A stretch of 64,000 bases of DNA from Pseudomonas fluorescens (GCF_000802965.1 NZ_JSAK01000008.1:1-64000); one strand, 5' to 3'. Counted from the first letter of the stretch, positions 28,657 to 42,170 are shown. A program made the numbers and translations. Notes: generated by a model not told the origin, from the sequence alone.

Positions 28657-31050
28657 TTAGCGATCCAGCGGCACTCGCACAATCAGGGTCGTACCCTCCC
28701 CCGGCTCACTCTCAAGCGACAACTGCCCGCCCATGATCAACACCCGCTCGCGCATGCCGACCACCCCAAAGGAGGTTGACCTGCCAGCCGTCGGGACAAA
28801 TCCTACGCCATCATCGCTAATGGTCAGACACAACTCGTCGCCTTCCAGCACCAGTGTCAGTTCGACAGTATGCGCTTGGGCATGCCGCATGACATTGGTC
28901 AGTGCTTCTTGAAGGATGCGAAACAGGCCGATCGCCTTGGCATCGCTGAGCACCGGCAAATTGTCCGGCACCTGCACCAGGCAAGGAATCTGCGTGCGCG
29001 CTTCGAAGCGGCGGGCCTGCCATTCAATGGCAGAGGCAATCCCGGCATCGAGAATCGGCGGGCGCAATGCCGTCGCCACATCGCGGACCAATTGGAACAG
29101 CTGCGCGATCAAGCGCTTCATGCTGTTCAAGCGCTCGTTCAGACCAGGGTCAAGTTGCGCGTAGGCCAATTCGCACATGGACGTTTCCAGCTTTAGCACG
29201 GTCAACATCTGACCTAGTTCGTCATGAACTTCCCGGGCGATGCGGGCCTTTTCCTCTTCTCGCACGCTTTCCAGGTGCGCAGACAATTCACGCAACTGCT
29301 CCCGCGAACTGGCCAATTCCAGCTCGATGCGCTTGCTCTCGCTGATGTCCCAGACAATGCCGTCCCAGACGTAGGCACCGTCCTCCAATCGACGAGTTAT
29401 CGCCTTGATTTCCGCCCAGCGTTGTTCGCCCTGGCGCGTCAGGATTCGCCCTTGCCAGAACCAATCGCTATCGGTGTCCAACGCATGATCCTGGGTCCGG
29501 TGATAGCTGGCCTTGTCGTCCGGATGCACCAGGCTGCGCAGGCCTTTGTCGCGATGGGCCAGAACGGCCGGCGCATAGCCGACCAGGTTCTCGCTGCCCT
29601 CACTGATGTAGGCAAAGTCGATCTGACCTGTCACCGGTGCGCGTTCCAGACGAAAGACCAGGCCGGGCACATTCGCCGCGATCCCTTGCAGCCGTGCCTC
29701 ACTTTCCTGCAACGCGGCCAGGGCGCGCCGGCGGTCTGTGACGTCGGTGAGGTAAACCACCAGGTATTCGCCATCGCGAAAACGCAGGAAGCTCAGCGAA
29801 ACATCCGCCGGCAGGATGCTGCCATCGGCGCGCACACAATTGGTTTCGAAACTTTGCGGCGCGTCATCGCTGGCCCTGGCGCTTTTCCACAGGTTCAGCC
29901 AGCGGTCCATGTGCAGGCCCGGTTCGAAGTCGATCAATGGCCGGTGGATGATCCCGCCCGGTTGATAGCCGAGCATGGTTTCGGCCGCGCGGTTGGCGTA
30001 ACGCACGTGGCTGTCCCAGTTGACCCAAAGGATGCCGACGGTGCTCTGGTCGATGGAAAACTGTGTAAGGCGCAGGGCCTCCTCGCTGGCGGCGCGCAAG
30101 GCAATATCCTCCTGCGCCGCCGCCAATCGGTGTTCGAGGCTGTGCTGCTGACGGCGTTGCCAGAACACGATGGCCATACTGCTCAGCGCCAGCACCAACA
30201 ACAGCAGGCAAAGGTTTTGCCAGAAACCCGGCGACTCGGTGAGCCGTGGATACTTGGGTTGCAGCCATTGGTTATGCAGTTGCTCCAGGTCCTTGGCCGG
30301 GATCGCCCGCAACGCACTTTCGACAATTTCGGCCAGCTCCGGCCGGTCACGCCGAGTCGCCACCCGCAGCAATTGCGGCAAGCCGATATCGCCAACCACC
30401 ACCAGCCCGGCAAACTCCGGCTCGACCGACAGACGCCCCAACTGCGCTTCATCGACCACGGCGTAACCGGCCTGCTGACTCAACAACAGTTGCAGCGCCT
30501 GACGTTCAATGGGTACGCCCTGGAGGTTCAGGTGTGGGTAGTTGCTGCGCAGGTAATCGGCGGTGGCACTGGGCATGCGCACGGCGACGCGGGTCTGGCT
30601 GTCGAGTTTTTCCAGTTCCACTGCACCGGTACTTTTCTGGTCACTGACCACCAGTTGTGGCACACGCATGTACGGATCGGAAAACTGCCAGAGACGCAGG
30701 CTACCGGGGGTTTGGGTCATGCCCGGCGCAATGTCGATCTCACCTGCACGCGCAGCGGCTTCCAGTTGTTCAAGGTCGGAAAAGTTACGCCAGTTCAACT
30801 CTACCTTGAGCGCCTTGGCCAGCCATTTCATCAGCTCGACGTTGACCCCGGAGAGTCGCTGCAAGCGCCGATCGTATTGCGCATAAGGCGCTTGCAACAC
30901 CAGCCCGACGCGCAATTCTCCCTGCTGCGCCAGCCATTGCTGTTGCTTGGGCGACAACGTTGCGACGTGCGCCGGGGGCACGACGGCCGCCCAGCCCATC
31001 AAGGGAAACCACAAACAGCCGATAACCCACAGGCAGCGAAAACGCATCAT
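28657..31050 (-). CDS. agtS: sensor histidine kinase AgtS with periplasmic solute-binding domain
   Basis: A 797-residue membrane kinase. In order: signal/anchor (about 1-22), extracytoplasmic SBP_bac_3 domain (about 40-265), transmembrane helix (about 280-300), two PAS/PAC modules (about 330-440 and 455-580), HisKA_3 with phospho-acceptor His609 in AREVHDELGQ, and HATPase (DDGVGF, FGVVGMRERV). The ATG at 31050 with GAGAG upstream is preferred over the upstream TTG. By homology it senses GABA/5-aminovalerate and phosphorylates AgtR. The agtS-agtR order is separated by 99 bases carrying a REP half-site. Confidence 0.88.
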   Translation of the reverse strand: MMRFRCLWVIGCLWFPLMGWAAVVPPAHVATLSPKQQQWLAQQGELRVGLVLQAPYAQYDRRLQRLSGVNVELMKWLAKALKVELNWRNFSDLEQLEAAARAGEIDIAPGMTQTPGSLRLWQFSDPYMRVPQLVVSDQKSTGAVELEKLDSQTRVAVRMPSATADYLRSNYPHLNLQGVPIERQALQLLLSQQAGYAVVDEAQLGRLSVEPEFAGLVVVGDIGLPQLLRVATRRDRPELAEIVESALRAIPAKDLEQLHNQWLQPKYPRLTESPGFWQNLCLLLLVLALSSMAIVFWQRRQQHSLEHRLAAAQEDIALRAASEEALRLTQFSIDQSTVGILWVNWDSHVRYANRAAETMLGYQPGGIIHRPLIDFEPGLHMDRWLNLWKSARASDDAPQSFETNCVRADGSILPADVSLSFLRFRDGEYLVVYLTDVTDRRRALAALQESEARLQGIAANVPGLVFRLERAPVTGQIDFAYISEGSENLVGYAPAVLAHRDKGLRSLVHPDDKASYHRTQDHALDTDSDWFWQGRILTRQGEQRWAEIKAITRRLEDGAYVWDGIVWDISESKRIELELASSREQLRELSAHLESVREEEKARIAREVHDELGQMLTVLKLETSMCELAYAQLDPGLNERLNSMKRLIAQLFQLVRDVATALRPPILDAGIASAIEWQARRFEARTQIPCLVQVPDNLPVLSDAKAIGLFRILQEALTNVMRHAQAHTVELTLVLEGDELCLTISDDGVGFVPTAGRSTSFGVVGMRERVLIMGGQLSLESEPGEGTTLIVRVPLDR

Positions 31051-31123
31051 CGAACTCTCACACACTGACAAATACTGACCAACCCATTAGGCTGCCGGAA
31101 TAACTTCTGGCCTGGAATAACCG

Positions 31124-32116
31124 ATGCCCCCTGTCTACCGCCTGGCACTGCCAGCATTGTGCCTGTCGCTGATCCTGCCATGCGCTTTTTCCGTCGAGGC
31201 TGCCGACCCGGCGCCTGCCGCCACAGAAAAAGCCGCCGAAGAAAAACCAATCGAACGCCAGCCGCTGCCTGAGCGTAGTCAGGAAGAAGCGACTGCACTC
31301 GAACGAAAAATACCGGCCAATGAACAGCAACAACTGCAAGCAGGCAGCGACACCTTCCTGGCCTTGTGGAAACCGGCCAATACCGCCGAACCCCAAGGTG
31401 CGGTGATTATCATCCCCGGCGCCGGCGAAACCGTTGACTGGCCGCAAGCAATCGGCCCGCTGCGGCGCAATTTGCCGGACGCCCAATGGAGCAGCCTGAG
31501 TATCACCTTGCCGGACGTGCAAAGCGACGCCATTGCGCCCCGCGTCGTCGAAGCTCCACCCGCGCCCAAAACACCGGACGCCGGCAGCAAGGACTCAACC
31601 ACCGCCGCCCCCATCGAGCAAGCAGCCGGCGGTGAAGCGGACGTAGCTGACAAGGCCATCGCTGAAACCAGCGAAGAACAGAGCAAGGTCGACGCCGAGC
31701 GCATTTTCGCCCGCATCGACGCAGCCATTGCATTCGCCGAACAGCAAAGCGCTCGCAGTATTGTGGTGTTGGGGCATGGCACTGGCGCCTACTGGGCCGC
31801 GCGCTATTTGAGTGAAAAGCAGACATCGCAGGTCGAACGGTTTGTCATGGTAGCGGCGCAGACACCGGTTAAGGCCAAGCCCGAACTGGATGAACTGACG
31901 CCCACTCTGAAGCTGCCTGTTGCAGACATTTTCTACATGGATAAACCGCTGGATCGCAACGCGGCGCTGGCCCGCTTGCAGGCCAGCAAACGCTTGAAGG
32001 CTTCGGCGTTCAGCCAGGTTTCGCTCAAGGCGTTACCGGGAAATTCCAAAGCGCAGCAGGAACAGCTGGTTCGACGGGTGCGGGGCTGGTTGAATCCGCA
32101 GAATGCGGCGAACTGA
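31124..32116 (+). CDS. DUF3530 family exported protein
   Basis: A 330-residue protein with a signal peptide (about 1-27, SVEAA) and a charged Ala/Pro/Glu-rich region. The core has an alpha/beta-hydrolase look: IIIPGAGETVDWP resembles the oxyanion loop, and GHGTGAYWA sits where a GxSxG nucleophile elbow would be, but with Gly-Thr in place of Ser. Hydrolase activity is therefore doubtful. It is divergent from agtS. Function unknown. Confidence 0.75.
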   Translation: MPPVYRLALPALCLSLILPCAFSVEAADPAPAATEKAAEEKPIERQPLPERSQEEATALERKIPANEQQQLQAGSDTFLALWKPANTAEPQGAVIIIPGAGETVDWPQAIGPLRRNLPDAQWSSLSITLPDVQSDAIAPRVVEAPPAPKTPDAGSKDSTTAAPIEQAAGGEADVADKAIAETSEEQSKVDAERIFARIDAAIAFAEQQSARSIVVLGHGTGAYWAARYLSEKQTSQVERFVMVAAQTPVKAKPELDELTPTLKLPVADIFYMDKPLDRNAALARLQASKRLKASAFSQVSLKALPGNSKAQQEQLVRRVRGWLNPQNAAN

Positions 32117-32131
32117 CAGACCGCGTTGCCC

Positions 32132-32222
32132 CATCGCTGGCAAGCCAGCTCCCACAGAATTTATGTCGACCACAAAATTTGCGTACGACTCAAATACTGT
32201 GGGAGCTGGCTTGCCAGCGATG
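32132..32222. repeat. perfect 25-bp REP inverted pair (CATCGCTGGCAAGCCAGCTC family)
   Basis: Arms 32132-32156 and 32198-32222 are exact reverse complements enclosing 41 A/T-rich bases. It lies between the convergent DUF3530 and djlA-like genes and probably serves as a bidirectional terminator or mRNA end protector. Confidence 0.88.
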
Positions 32223-32253
32223 GCGCCATTGAAAACAACACCCAACTGTCCTG

Positions 32254-33021
32254 CTAGCGAAAATCCCGCCGCTGTCGAATCAACTTGTAGGCACTATGCA
32301 GCTCTCGAGTCTTCTCTGTGGCCTCGCGAACCTGCAAATCCGTCGCACCGCCGCCGGCAATCTTGTCCGGGTGATGGCGGCTTAACAGGCGACGATAGGC
32401 TCGCTTGATCTGCGCCGGTTCACTGGTGGCCGACACACCCAATAGCCGCAAGGCGTCCTGATAGGTTGCACCTTTGTTGGCCACAGCGCGTTTCTGCGGC
32501 TCATAGTCAGTCGCCAACGCCCGCACCTGATGCGTCGACCAGCCGAGCCACTTGCCCCATTGGATGATCAGTTCGCGCTCTCGATTGCCAGCCCGACCAT
32601 CCGCCCAAATCATCCGCCAACAGGCGCGCAACACGCCTTCAGCCGCATGGGGTTGAGTACTCAGGCGCCGCAGATAACCACGCAACCGGTCGTTTCCCGA
32701 CTTGCCGCGGTTGAAGGCGGCAATGGCCCGACGCTGGGCCGACTCGCTCATTTCCAGCGCGCGCATTTCCTGGCGCGCCTGCTGGATATGCCCCTCCACT
32801 ACCCGCCCGTCGCACTTGGCCAGCCTTCCAAGCAGCACGAACAGCAGTTCATCGTTACGCAGCGCCGGGCGACCGCCGAGTTTTTCAAGCAGGTGCGCCC
32901 AACTCTGCAGATGCATGTGCCGATCCAGCGCCTGCCCCAACAAAGCACCCAGCATGGCCCCCGGAATGCTGGCGATGGCATAACCCGCTCCGGCTCCAAC
33001 AAGAGTCCCTGGCCATAGCAT
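32254..33021 (-). CDS. djlA: DjlA-like DnaJ co-chaperone with TerB domain
   Basis: A 255-residue membrane-anchored J-protein. It has an N-terminal Gly-rich hydrophobic segment (about 3-30), a TerB-like helical domain (LLFVLLGRLAKCDGRV) and a C-terminal J domain with the essential HPD in LLSRHHPDK. It should stimulate DnaK. The ATG at 33021 follows the murU stop by one base; an upstream TTG frame is ignored. It is the last gene of amgK-murU-djlA. Confidence 0.85.
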   Translation of the reverse strand: MLWPGTLVGAGAGYAIASIPGAMLGALLGQALDRHMHLQSWAHLLEKLGGRPALRNDELLFVLLGRLAKCDGRVVEGHIQQARQEMRALEMSESAQRRAIAAFNRGKSGNDRLRGYLRRLSTQPHAAEGVLRACWRMIWADGRAGNRERELIIQWGKWLGWSTHQVRALATDYEPQKRAVANKGATYQDALRLLGVSATSEPAQIKRAYRRLLSRHHPDKIAGGGATDLQVREATEKTRELHSAYKLIRQRRDFR

Positions 33022-33022
33022 C

Positions 33023-34710
<1,688 letters not shown>

Positions 34711-34840
34711 TGCAAGGGTCTCCGACGGCGCTAGCCGTCAAGCGGGTCATGCTTTATTATCCAGCATCTTTTTCAGACCATCGAGAGGCGTGCGGCCCAC
34801 ACCGCGGGCAGATGGCACGCAGGAAGCCCGGACTAATAAG

Positions 34841-37651
34841 ATGGCATTGAAATCCCCCGCGTTTCGTAAAAAATTTCCGTTGTTGGTAACCGGCAGTTTG
34901 CTGGCCTTGCAACCTCTAGCCACTTCCTTCGTGGTCGCCGCGGAACAGTATGACTGCTCAGTCTCTGCTTCGGGTGCCTGGGACTGTGCGCCAAAATCGC
35001 CAGCGGCGGCATTGCCACCGCGCCCAGTCCACGACGGCAGCGCAGTCAGCGCAACCGGCGAGTCTCCATCCGAGACCGGCTCCAGCGACGACACTGGCGC
35101 CAAGCCGGCTCTCGTTACCGAGTCCAAGGGCCGTGGCATGAAGTCGCGTAGCGAAGACTACAGTCACCTCGACTGGGTTCCGCGCGAACAGCTTACCGCA
35201 GCGCAACTGGCCGAAACCGGTCCTTATTGCTCTGGTTCCTATATCGAACCGATTCGTCCTGGCATGAATGACAAGACGAATAAAAGCGACGCACCTACCT
35301 TTATCGGCGCGAAAGCCTCCCGCTATAAGCAGGATGAGCAAGTCGCGACCCTGGCCGGTGACGTGGTCATGCGTCAGGGCAGCATGCAGGTCGAAGCCGA
35401 CGAAGCCAACCTGTACCAGGCCGAGAGCCGCGGCGAACTGAGCGGCAACGTCCGTATTCGCGACAACGGCGCACTGATCGTCGGCGACCACGCCGACGTG
35501 CAGCTCGACACCGGCGAAGCCAAGGTCGATAACGCCGAATACGTGATGCACAAGTCCCGTATTCGCGGTAACGCGCTGTACGCCAAGCGTGCCGAAAACG
35601 CGATCATCCGCCTCAAGGACGGTACGTACACCACGTGCGAACCGAACAGCAACGCCTGGCAGCTCAAGGGCAACAACATCACCTTGAACCCGGCCACCGG
35701 CTTCGGTACCGCAACCAACGTGACATTGCGGGTCAAGGACATTCCGGTCCTGTACACGCCGTACATCTACTTCCCGATCGACGATCGTCGCCAGTCCGGC
35801 TTCCTTCCTCCGACCATCGGCAGCGGCAGCGATACCGGCTTCCTGCTCGTCACCCCGTACTACTTCAACCTGGCGCCGAATTACGATGCCACGTTGTATC
35901 CGCGGTACATGAGCAAGCACGGCCTGTTGATGGAAGGCGAGTTCCGTTACCTGACCAAGTCCAGCGAAGGTCAATTCGGCGCAGCGTATCTCAACGACGA
36001 AGACACTGATCGCAGCAAGCAGACCGACTACCAGAAAAACCGCTACATGTATAACTGGCAACACAAGGGCGGACTCGATTCGCGCGTATTGACCCAAGTT
36101 GATTACACCAAGATCAGCGATCCGTATTACTTTCAGGATCTACAGACTGACCAGATTGGCGTAAAAAGTGCCGACTACGTGAACCAGCAGGGCGCCGTCA
36201 CTTATCGCGGCGACAACTATACCGCTCGCGTGAATGCCCAGGCTTATCAGCTGGCGACCGTTTCCAACATCACGCCGTATGATCGTCTCCCGCAGATCAC
36301 CTTCGATGGTGCGCTGCCCTATCATCCAGGCGGCCTCGATTTCTCGTACAACACCGAACTTGTGCGTTTCGACCGGGATCTTCAAAACGGCAATTTTACG
36401 AACGAAGACGGTTCTGTAGATCCACGCCTGGACAACAACGTTCAAGGCCTGGCTCGCGCCACCGGTGACCGGCTCAACCTGGCGCCAGCCGTCAGCTTGC
36501 CGCTGAACTGGACTTACGGCTTCGTGAAGCCGACGCTCAAGTATCAGTACACCCAGTACCAACTGGATCTGGACAGCATCGGCAAAACACAGATCGTGGC
36601 TCAAGACCAAGCTGCCGCCGCAGCCGGGACGGAGAACTTCAACGGCAACTTCGACAGCAACCAGAACCGTGGCGTGCCGATTGCCAGTATCGACAGCGGT
36701 CTGTATTTCGATCGCAATACTCAATGGTTCGGTAAAAACTACCGCCAGACCCTGGAACCACGCCTGTTCTACCTCTACGTGCCAGAGAAGGACCAGGTAG
36801 ATATTCCAGTATTCGACACCAGCGAATACACCTTCAGCTATGCATCGCTGTTCCGTGACAACCGCTTCTCCGGTTCCGACCGTGTCGGCGACGAGAACAA
36901 ACTCTCGCTGGGTATCACCAACCGCTGGATCGAAGACGATGGCTTTGAGCGTCAACGCATTAGCGTAGGCCAGGCAATGTACTTCAAGGACCGCGAAGTC
37001 CAGTTACCAGGTGTCAATCCAAAAGTCCGTGCCGACGCGCAAGCCGGCGTTTCGCCATATGCGCTGGAGTACGAATACCGCTGGAACCGCGACTGGCGTA
37101 CCACGGCCGACTACAACTGGGACCCGGACAGCCACAGCCCTCGCTCGGGCAGCGCGATGTTCCACTACCAGCCTGAAGACAACCCGAACAAAGTCATCAA
37201 CGCAGGTTATCGCTATCGTAACGACCAGGTGATCTACAACCAGAACACCGGTCAATGGCAATTCGGCGGTAACTACGGCACCCCGGGCCAGCCTGGCTAC
37301 GTGAAGGATTACTACAAAATCGAACAGCACGACTTCTCGGTGATCTGGCCGATCGTGCCGCAATGGAACGCCATCAGCCGTTGGCAGTATGACTACAACC
37401 GCAATCGTACCCTGGAAGCCTTCGGTGGTTTCGAGTACGACAACTGCTGCTGGAAACTGCGCCTGATCAATCGTTACTGGGTTTCCTACGACGAATTCAG
37501 TCAGGACGCGCCGGAAAACGAAAAAGGCGACCATGGCATCTTCCTACAAATCGTTCTGAAGGGGCTCGGCGGCCTGACTGGCGCCAAGGTAGAGAGTTTC
37601 CTCGACAAAGGCATCCAAGGTTATCGTGAACGTGAAGACCAAGCTTTCTGA
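34841..37651 (+). CDS. lptD: LPS-assembly protein LptD
   Basis: Outer-membrane barrel that, with LptE, inserts lipopolysaccharide. The 936-residue protein has a signal peptide (about 1-33), an N-terminal OstA/LptA-like jellyroll (about 150-290) and a large C-terminal barrel. Four cysteines occur as expected for its inter-domain disulfides: C39 and C49 near the N-terminus, C869/C870 (DNCCWKL) near the end. The start at 34841 is the usual [11 protein letters not shown]; a 78-codon upstream extension is antisense to amgK and rejected. surA starts within its 3' end. Confidence 0.95.
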   Translation: MALKSPAFRKKFPLLVTGSLLALQPLATSFVVAAEQYDCSVSASGAWDCAPKSPAAALPPRPVHDGSAVSATGESPSETGSSDDTGAKPALVTESKGRGMKSRSEDYSHLDWVPREQLTAAQLAETGPYCSGSYIEPIRPGMNDKTNKSDAPTFIGAKASRYKQDEQVATLAGDVVMRQGSMQVEADEANLYQAESRGELSGNVRIRDNGALIVGDHADVQLDTGEAKVDNAEYVMHKSRIRGNALYAKRAENAIIRLKDGTYTTCEPNSNAWQLKGNNITLNPATGFGTATNVTLRVKDIPVLYTPYIYFPIDDRRQSGFLPPTIGSGSDTGFLLVTPYYFNLAPNYDATLYPRYMSKHGLLMEGEFRYLTKSSEGQFGAAYLNDEDTDRSKQTDYQKNRYMYNWQHKGGLDSRVLTQVDYTKISDPYYFQDLQTDQIGVKSADYVNQQGAVTYRGDNYTARVNAQAYQLATVSNITPYDRLPQITFDGALPYHPGGLDFSYNTELVRFDRDLQNGNFTNEDGSVDPRLDNNVQGLARATGDRLNLAPAVSLPLNWTYGFVKPTLKYQYTQYQLDLDSIGKTQIVAQDQAAAAAGTENFNGNFDSNQNRGVPIASIDSGLYFDRNTQWFGKNYRQTLEPRLFYLYVPEKDQVDIPVFDTSEYTFSYASLFRDNRFSGSDRVGDENKLSLGITNRWIEDDGFERQRISVGQAMYFKDREVQLPGVNPKVRADAQAGVSPYALEYEYRWNRDWRTTADYNWDPDSHSPRSGSAMFHYQPEDNPNKVINAGYRYRNDQVIYNQNTGQWQFGGNYGTPGQPGYVKDYYKIEQHDFSVIWPIVPQWNAISRWQYDYNRNRTLEAFGGFEYDNCCWKLRLINRYWVSYDEFSQDAPENEKGDHGIFLQIVLKGLGGLTGAKVESFLDKGIQGYREREDQAF

Positions 37652-38948
37652 TTGTCTGCGCCCGCTGCTGCTGGGCGCGCTGTTCCTGGGTACCGCGGCC
37701 AACGCCGCGGTACAGTCCATCGATAAAGTGGTGGCTATCGTCGACAACGACGTGGTCATGCAGAGCCAACTGGACCAACGCGTCCATGAAGTTCAGCAGA
37801 CCATCGCCAAGCGTGGCTCTGCCGTGCCGCCGGCCAGCGTGCTGGAGCAACAGGTGCTTGAACGCCTGATCGTCGAGAACCTGCAACTGCAGATCGGCGA
37901 ACGTTCCGGCATCCGCATCACCGATGAAGAACTGAACCAGGCTGTCGGCACCATTGCCCAGCGCAATAACATGTCGGTCGAGCAGTTCCGCGCTGCACTG
38001 ACTCACGACGGCCTGTCTTACGAGGACGCTCGTGACCAGATCCGTCGCGAGATGGTCATCAGCCGCGTGCGTCAGCGCCGTGTGGCAGAGCGCATCCAGG
38101 TGTCCGAGCAGGAAGTGAAAAACTTCCTTGCTTCAGACATGGGCAAAATGCAGCTGTCCCAAGAGTTCCGCCTGTCCAACATCATGATTGCTACTCCGGA
38201 AAGCGCCAATTCCGACGCGATTCAGAGTGCCGCCAAGCAGGCTGACGCGGTTTACCAGCAGCTCAAGCAAGGCGCTGACTTCGCACAATTGGCCCTCGCC
38301 AAATCCGCCAGCGAAACCGCACTGGAAGGCGGCGACATGGGCTGGCGCAAAGCCGCTCAGCTGCCACCTCCGTTCGATCACCTGCTGAGCACCATGGCCG
38401 TTGGCGATATCACCCAGCCAATGCGTACGCCAGGTGGCTTCATAATCCTGAAGATCACCGACAAGCGTGGCGGTGAAGCCCAGGTGCGCGACGAAGTGCA
38501 TGTCCGCCACATCCTGGTCAAACCAAGCCCGATCCGTGACGAAGCAAAAACCAAGGCCCTGGCCGAGTCGCTCTACAGTCGCATCGAGTCGGGTGAAGAC
38601 TTCGGCGAACTGGCGAAAAGCTACTCGGAAGACCCGGGTTCCGCGCTCAACGGCGGCGATCTGAACTGGATCGACCCGAGTGTATTGGTTCCGGAGTTCC
38701 GCGAAGTGATGGCCAAGACCCCGCAAGGTCAGCTGTCCAAGCCGTTCCAGACGCAATACGGCTGGCACGTTCTGGAAGTGCTGGGCCGTCGTGCCACCGA
38801 CAGCACCAACCAGGCTCGCGAGCAACAAGCGATGACCGTACTGCGTAACCGCAAATACGACGAAGAGCTGCAAACCTGGCTTCGTCAGATCCGTGACGAA
38901 GCGTACGTCGAAATCAAACTCCCTGGCGTCGACCAGGCAGCGCAGTGA
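37626..38948 (+). CDS. surA: periplasmic chaperone / prolyl isomerase SurA
   Basis: Folds outer-membrane proteins, LptD being a classic client. The 440-residue protein has a signal peptide (about 1-27), an N-terminal chaperone module and two parvulin domains (about 180-280 and 290-390; [14 protein letters not shown] lies in the second). It starts at GTG 37626, 26 bases inside lptD in another frame; a second GTG two codons later is possible. Confidence 0.93.
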   Translation: MNVKTKLSDCLRPLLLGALFLGTAANAAVQSIDKVVAIVDNDVVMQSQLDQRVHEVQQTIAKRGSAVPPASVLEQQVLERLIVENLQLQIGERSGIRITDEELNQAVGTIAQRNNMSVEQFRAALTHDGLSYEDARDQIRREMVISRVRQRRVAERIQVSEQEVKNFLASDMGKMQLSQEFRLSNIMIATPESANSDAIQSAAKQADAVYQQLKQGADFAQLALAKSASETALEGGDMGWRKAAQLPPPFDHLLSTMAVGDITQPMRTPGGFIILKITDKRGGEAQVRDEVHVRHILVKPSPIRDEAKTKALAESLYSRIESGEDFGELAKSYSEDPGSALNGGDLNWIDPSVLVPEFREVMAKTPQGQLSKPFQTQYGWHVLEVLGRRATDSTNQAREQQAMTVLRNRKYDEELQTWLRQIRDEAYVEIKLPGVDQAAQ

Positions 38949-39934
38949 AACCCCAACGTTTCGCGCTGACACCCGGCGAACCGGCCGGCATAGGTCCTGA
39001 CCTGTGCCTGCTGCTCGCCTCGCAAGCCCAGCCACATCCCCTGATTGCCATTACCAGCCGTGACCTGCTCGTTGAGCGGGCCGCGCAGCTGGGTGTGGTG
39101 GTCGACTTGCTGCCCGTGTCGCCGGACCATTGGCCGGATGCACCTGCTCCCGCCAACAGCCTGTATGTCTGGGATACGCCGCTCAATGCCAAGGTTGTCG
39201 CCGGGCAACTCGACAAAGCCAATGCCGCTTTCGTCCTGGAAACCCTGACTCGCGCAGGCCAAGGCTGTCTGGATGGGCATTTCGATGGAATGATCACCGC
39301 CCCGGTGCACAAGGGTGTGATCAATGAATCCGGCATCGCTTTTTCCGGGCACACGGAGTTTCTCGCTGACCTGACCCATACTGCACAGGTGGTGATGATG
39401 CTCGCCACCCGCGGGTTGCGCGTGGCGCTGGTCACTACGCACCTGCCCCTGCGCGAGATTGCCGATGCAATCACCCCGGAGCGTCTGGAGCGGGTCACGC
39501 GAATTCTGCACGCCGACCTGCAACAAAAATTCGGCATCGCCCAGCCGCGAATCCTGGTGTGCGGGCTCAACCCCCATGCCGGTGAAGGCGGACACCTGGG
39601 TCATGAAGAAATCGACATTATCGAACCCACATTAGAGCGCCTGCGCGGCGAGGGCATGGACCTGCGCGGCCCCCTGCCCGCCGACACTCTGTTTACCCCA
39701 AAATATCTGGAGCACTGCGACGCAGTGCTGGCGATGTACCACGATCAGGGCCTGCCTGTGCTGAAATACAAAGGCTTCGGCGCAGCAGTCAACGTGACCC
39801 TCGGTTTGCCGATCATCCGCACTTCGGTTGACCACGGCACTGCCCTGGATCTGGCCGGCAGCGGCAAGATCGACACCGGCAGCCTGCAAGTCGCCCTGGA
39901 AACCGCCTATCAGATGGCCGAGACCCGTTTATGA
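38945..39934 (+). CDS. pdxA: 4-hydroxythreonine-4-phosphate dehydrogenase
   Basis: NAD-dependent step of pyridoxal phosphate synthesis. The 329-residue protein has the family motifs [31 protein letters not shown] and [15 protein letters not shown]. It starts with GTG overlapping the surA stop by 4 bases and its own stop overlaps rsmA by 4. Confidence 0.95.
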   Translation: MKPQRFALTPGEPAGIGPDLCLLLASQAQPHPLIAITSRDLLVERAAQLGVVVDLLPVSPDHWPDAPAPANSLYVWDTPLNAKVVAGQLDKANAAFVLETLTRAGQGCLDGHFDGMITAPVHKGVINESGIAFSGHTEFLADLTHTAQVVMMLATRGLRVALVTTHLPLREIADAITPERLERVTRILHADLQQKFGIAQPRILVCGLNPHAGEGGHLGHEEIDIIEPTLERLRGEGMDLRGPLPADTLFTPKYLEHCDAVLAMYHDQGLPVLKYKGFGAAVNVTLGLPIIRTSVDHGTALDLAGSGKIDTGSLQVALETAYQMAETRL

Positions 39935-40749
39935 CCGAGCATTACCAACACAAGGCGCGCAAACGCTTTGGCCAGAACTTCCTGCACGACGCCGGCGTTA
40001 TCGACCGCATCCTGCGCTCCATCCATGCCAAGGCCGAAGACCGTTTGCTGGAAATCGGTCCTGGCCAGGGTGCGCTGACCCAAGGCCTGCTCAACAGTGG
40101 TGGGCAACTCGATGTGGTGGAACTGGACAAGGACCTGATCCCGATCCTCAACCAGCAGTTCGCCGGCAAGAGCAACTTCAACCTGCATCAGGGTGACGCG
40201 CTGAAGTTCGACTTCAACAGCCTGAACGCCGCGCCTGGCAGCCTGCGTGTGGTCGGCAACCTGCCGTACAACATCTCCACCCCGCTGATTTTCCACCTCC
40301 TGCACAACTCGCACCTGATTCGCGACATGCACTTCATGCTGCAAAAGGAAGTGGTCGAGCGTCTGGCAGCGGGGCCTGGCGGTGGTGACTGGGGTCGGTT
40401 GTCGATCATGGTTCAGTATCACTGCCGGGTTGAGCATCTGTTCAACGTTGGCCCGGGCGCGTTCAACCCGCCGCCGAAAGTCGACTCGGCCATCGTCCGC
40501 CTGGTGCCTCACGCCGTACTGCCGCACCCGGCGAAAGATCACCGGTTGCTGGAACGCGTCGTACGCGAAGCGTTCAATCAGCGTCGCAAGACCCTGCGCA
40601 ACACCCTCAAGTTGCTGCTGAGCAACGATGAAATCGAAGCCGCCGGCGTCGATGGCAGCCTGCGCCCGGAACAGCTCGATCTGGCAGCGTTCGTGCGCTT
40701 GGCTGACAAGCTCAGCGAACAAGCCCTACAGAAACCCGCGGACGTCTGA
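39931..40749 (+). CDS. rsmA: 16S rRNA dimethyladenosine transferase
   Basis: KsgA-type enzyme that dimethylates two adjacent adenines near the 3' end of 16S rRNA, also a checkpoint in 30S assembly. The 272-residue protein has the SAM motif [12 protein letters not shown] and the catalytic NLPYNIS. It is coupled to pdxA by a 4-base overlap. Confidence 0.95.
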   Translation: MTEHYQHKARKRFGQNFLHDAGVIDRILRSIHAKAEDRLLEIGPGQGALTQGLLNSGGQLDVVELDKDLIPILNQQFAGKSNFNLHQGDALKFDFNSLNAAPGSLRVVGNLPYNISTPLIFHLLHNSHLIRDMHFMLQKEVVERLAAGPGGGDWGRLSIMVQYHCRVEHLFNVGPGAFNPPPKVDSAIVRLVPHAVLPHPAKDHRLLERVVREAFNQRRKTLRNTLKLLLSNDEIEAAGVDGSLRPEQLDLAAFVRLADKLSEQALQKPADV

Positions 40750-40872
40750 CAGAGCGCAAGCGTTATCGGGTAGGACACCAGCGCCCATGTCTGGTTTACT
40801 ACCCGATACTTGGCCTAGACTGAACTTCATCAGCTACGCCCCGCGTCCCGCTTCGTTTTTAAGGCCTCTTGC

Positions 40873-41253
40873 ATGTCCGATCCTCGTTATCAGGTCGACG
40901 TCAGCGTCGTCACCCGCTATCTGGCAGAACAATCGCAACCCGAACACGACCGCTTTGCCTTCGCGTACACCATTACCGTGCACAACAATGGTGAATTACC
41001 CGCCAAGCTGTTGTCACGGCATTGGGTGATCACAGATGGCGACGGGCATGTCGAAGAGGTTCGCGGTGCGGGCGTCGTTGGCCTGCAACCGCTGATCGAG
41101 CCAGGCGAAAGCCATACCTACAGCAGTGGCACTGTCATGACGTCCAAAGTCGGCACGATGCAGGGTACCTACGAGATGCTCGCCGATGACGGCAAGCACT
41201 TCGATGCCATCATCGCCCCGTTCCGCCTGGCGGTCCCCGGAGCCTTGCACTGA
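40873..41253 (+). CDS. apaG: ApaG protein
   Basis: A 126-residue fibronectin-III-like beta-sandwich protein of the ApaG/CorD family ([31 protein letters not shown]). Exact role unclear; it is linked to Co/Mg sensitivity in enterobacteria and is nearly always beside apaH. Its stop and the apaH start overlap by one base (TGATG). Confidence 0.93.
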   Translation: MSDPRYQVDVSVVTRYLAEQSQPEHDRFAFAYTITVHNNGELPAKLLSRHWVITDGDGHVEEVRGAGVVGLQPLIEPGESHTYSSGTVMTSKVGTMQGTYEMLADDGKHFDAIIAPFRLAVPGALH

Positions 41254-42137
41254 TGGCAACCTATGCCGTCGGTGACCTGCAAGGCTGCCTTGACGCATTG
41301 CAATGCCTGCTCAAGAAAGTCGCCTTCGACCCGGCAAGGGATCGTCTGTGGCTGGTGGGCGACCTGGTCAACCGTGGCCCGCAGTCGCTGGAAACCCTGC
41401 GCTTCCTCTATAGCATCCGCGAATCGCTGGTTTGCGTACTGGGCAACCACGACCTGCACTTGCTGGCGGCCGGAAAGAACATCGAACGCCTGAAGAAATC
41501 AGATACCCTGCGCGAGATTATCGAAGCACCGGATAGCGCCGATCTGCTGGAGTGGCTGCGTCAGCAAAAACTCCTGCACTACGACGAGCAACGTAACGTT
41601 GCGCTGGTACACGCGGGCATTCCGCCGCAATGGTCTCTGCGCAAAGCCCTGAAGTGCGCCGCCGAGGTCGAGACCGCCCTGCGCGACGACAACCTGCTGC
41701 CGCCCTTCCTCGACGGCATGTACGGCAACGATCCGGCGAAATGGGACAGCGACCTCAAAGGCGTGACACGTCTGCGGGTGATCACCAACTACTTCACGCG
41801 CATGCGCTTCTGTACCGCCGAAGGCAAGCTTGACCTCAAGAGCAAGGAAGGCCTCGACTCCGCGCCACCAGGCTACAAACCCTGGTTCCAGCACATGGAC
41901 CGCAAGACCAAGGATGTGAAGATCATCTTTGGTCACTGGGCAGCGCTTGAAGGCAAAGTCCTTGAGCCGGGCATCTCGGCCCTCGACACCGGCTGCGTCT
42001 GGGGCGGTGCCTTGACCCTGATGAATGTCGACACCGGCGAACGCTTGTCCTGCAAATGCGACGAACATGGCCATGCGGTCGTGCCGCCAGTCGCCCCACA
42101 AAATTCCGAACCATCGTCAGCCAGCGCCCCGCGCTAG
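41253..42137 (+). CDS. apaH: diadenosine tetraphosphatase
   Basis: Hydrolyses Ap4A to two ADP, and in some bacteria removes Np4 caps from RNA. The 294-residue metallophosphatase has the ligand motifs GDLQGC, GDLVNRG and GNHDLHLL in order. The C-terminus carries a longer Ser/Pro-rich tail than E. coli ApaH. Confidence 0.94.
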   Translation: MATYAVGDLQGCLDALQCLLKKVAFDPARDRLWLVGDLVNRGPQSLETLRFLYSIRESLVCVLGNHDLHLLAAGKNIERLKKSDTLREIIEAPDSADLLEWLRQQKLLHYDEQRNVALVHAGIPPQWSLRKALKCAAEVETALRDDNLLPPFLDGMYGNDPAKWDSDLKGVTRLRVITNYFTRMRFCTAEGKLDLKSKEGLDSAPPGYKPWFQHMDRKTKDVKIIFGHWAALEGKVLEPGISALDTGCVWGGALTLMNVDTGERLSCKCDEHGHAVVPPVAPQNSEPSSASAPR

Positions 42138-42170
42138 ACTGCGCTTTCAGCCGAGCCACAGGAGCCCGCC

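Noticed and set aside
29224..31068. 614-codon plus-strand open frame
   Set aside because: Antisense to agtS, whose domain series is complete.
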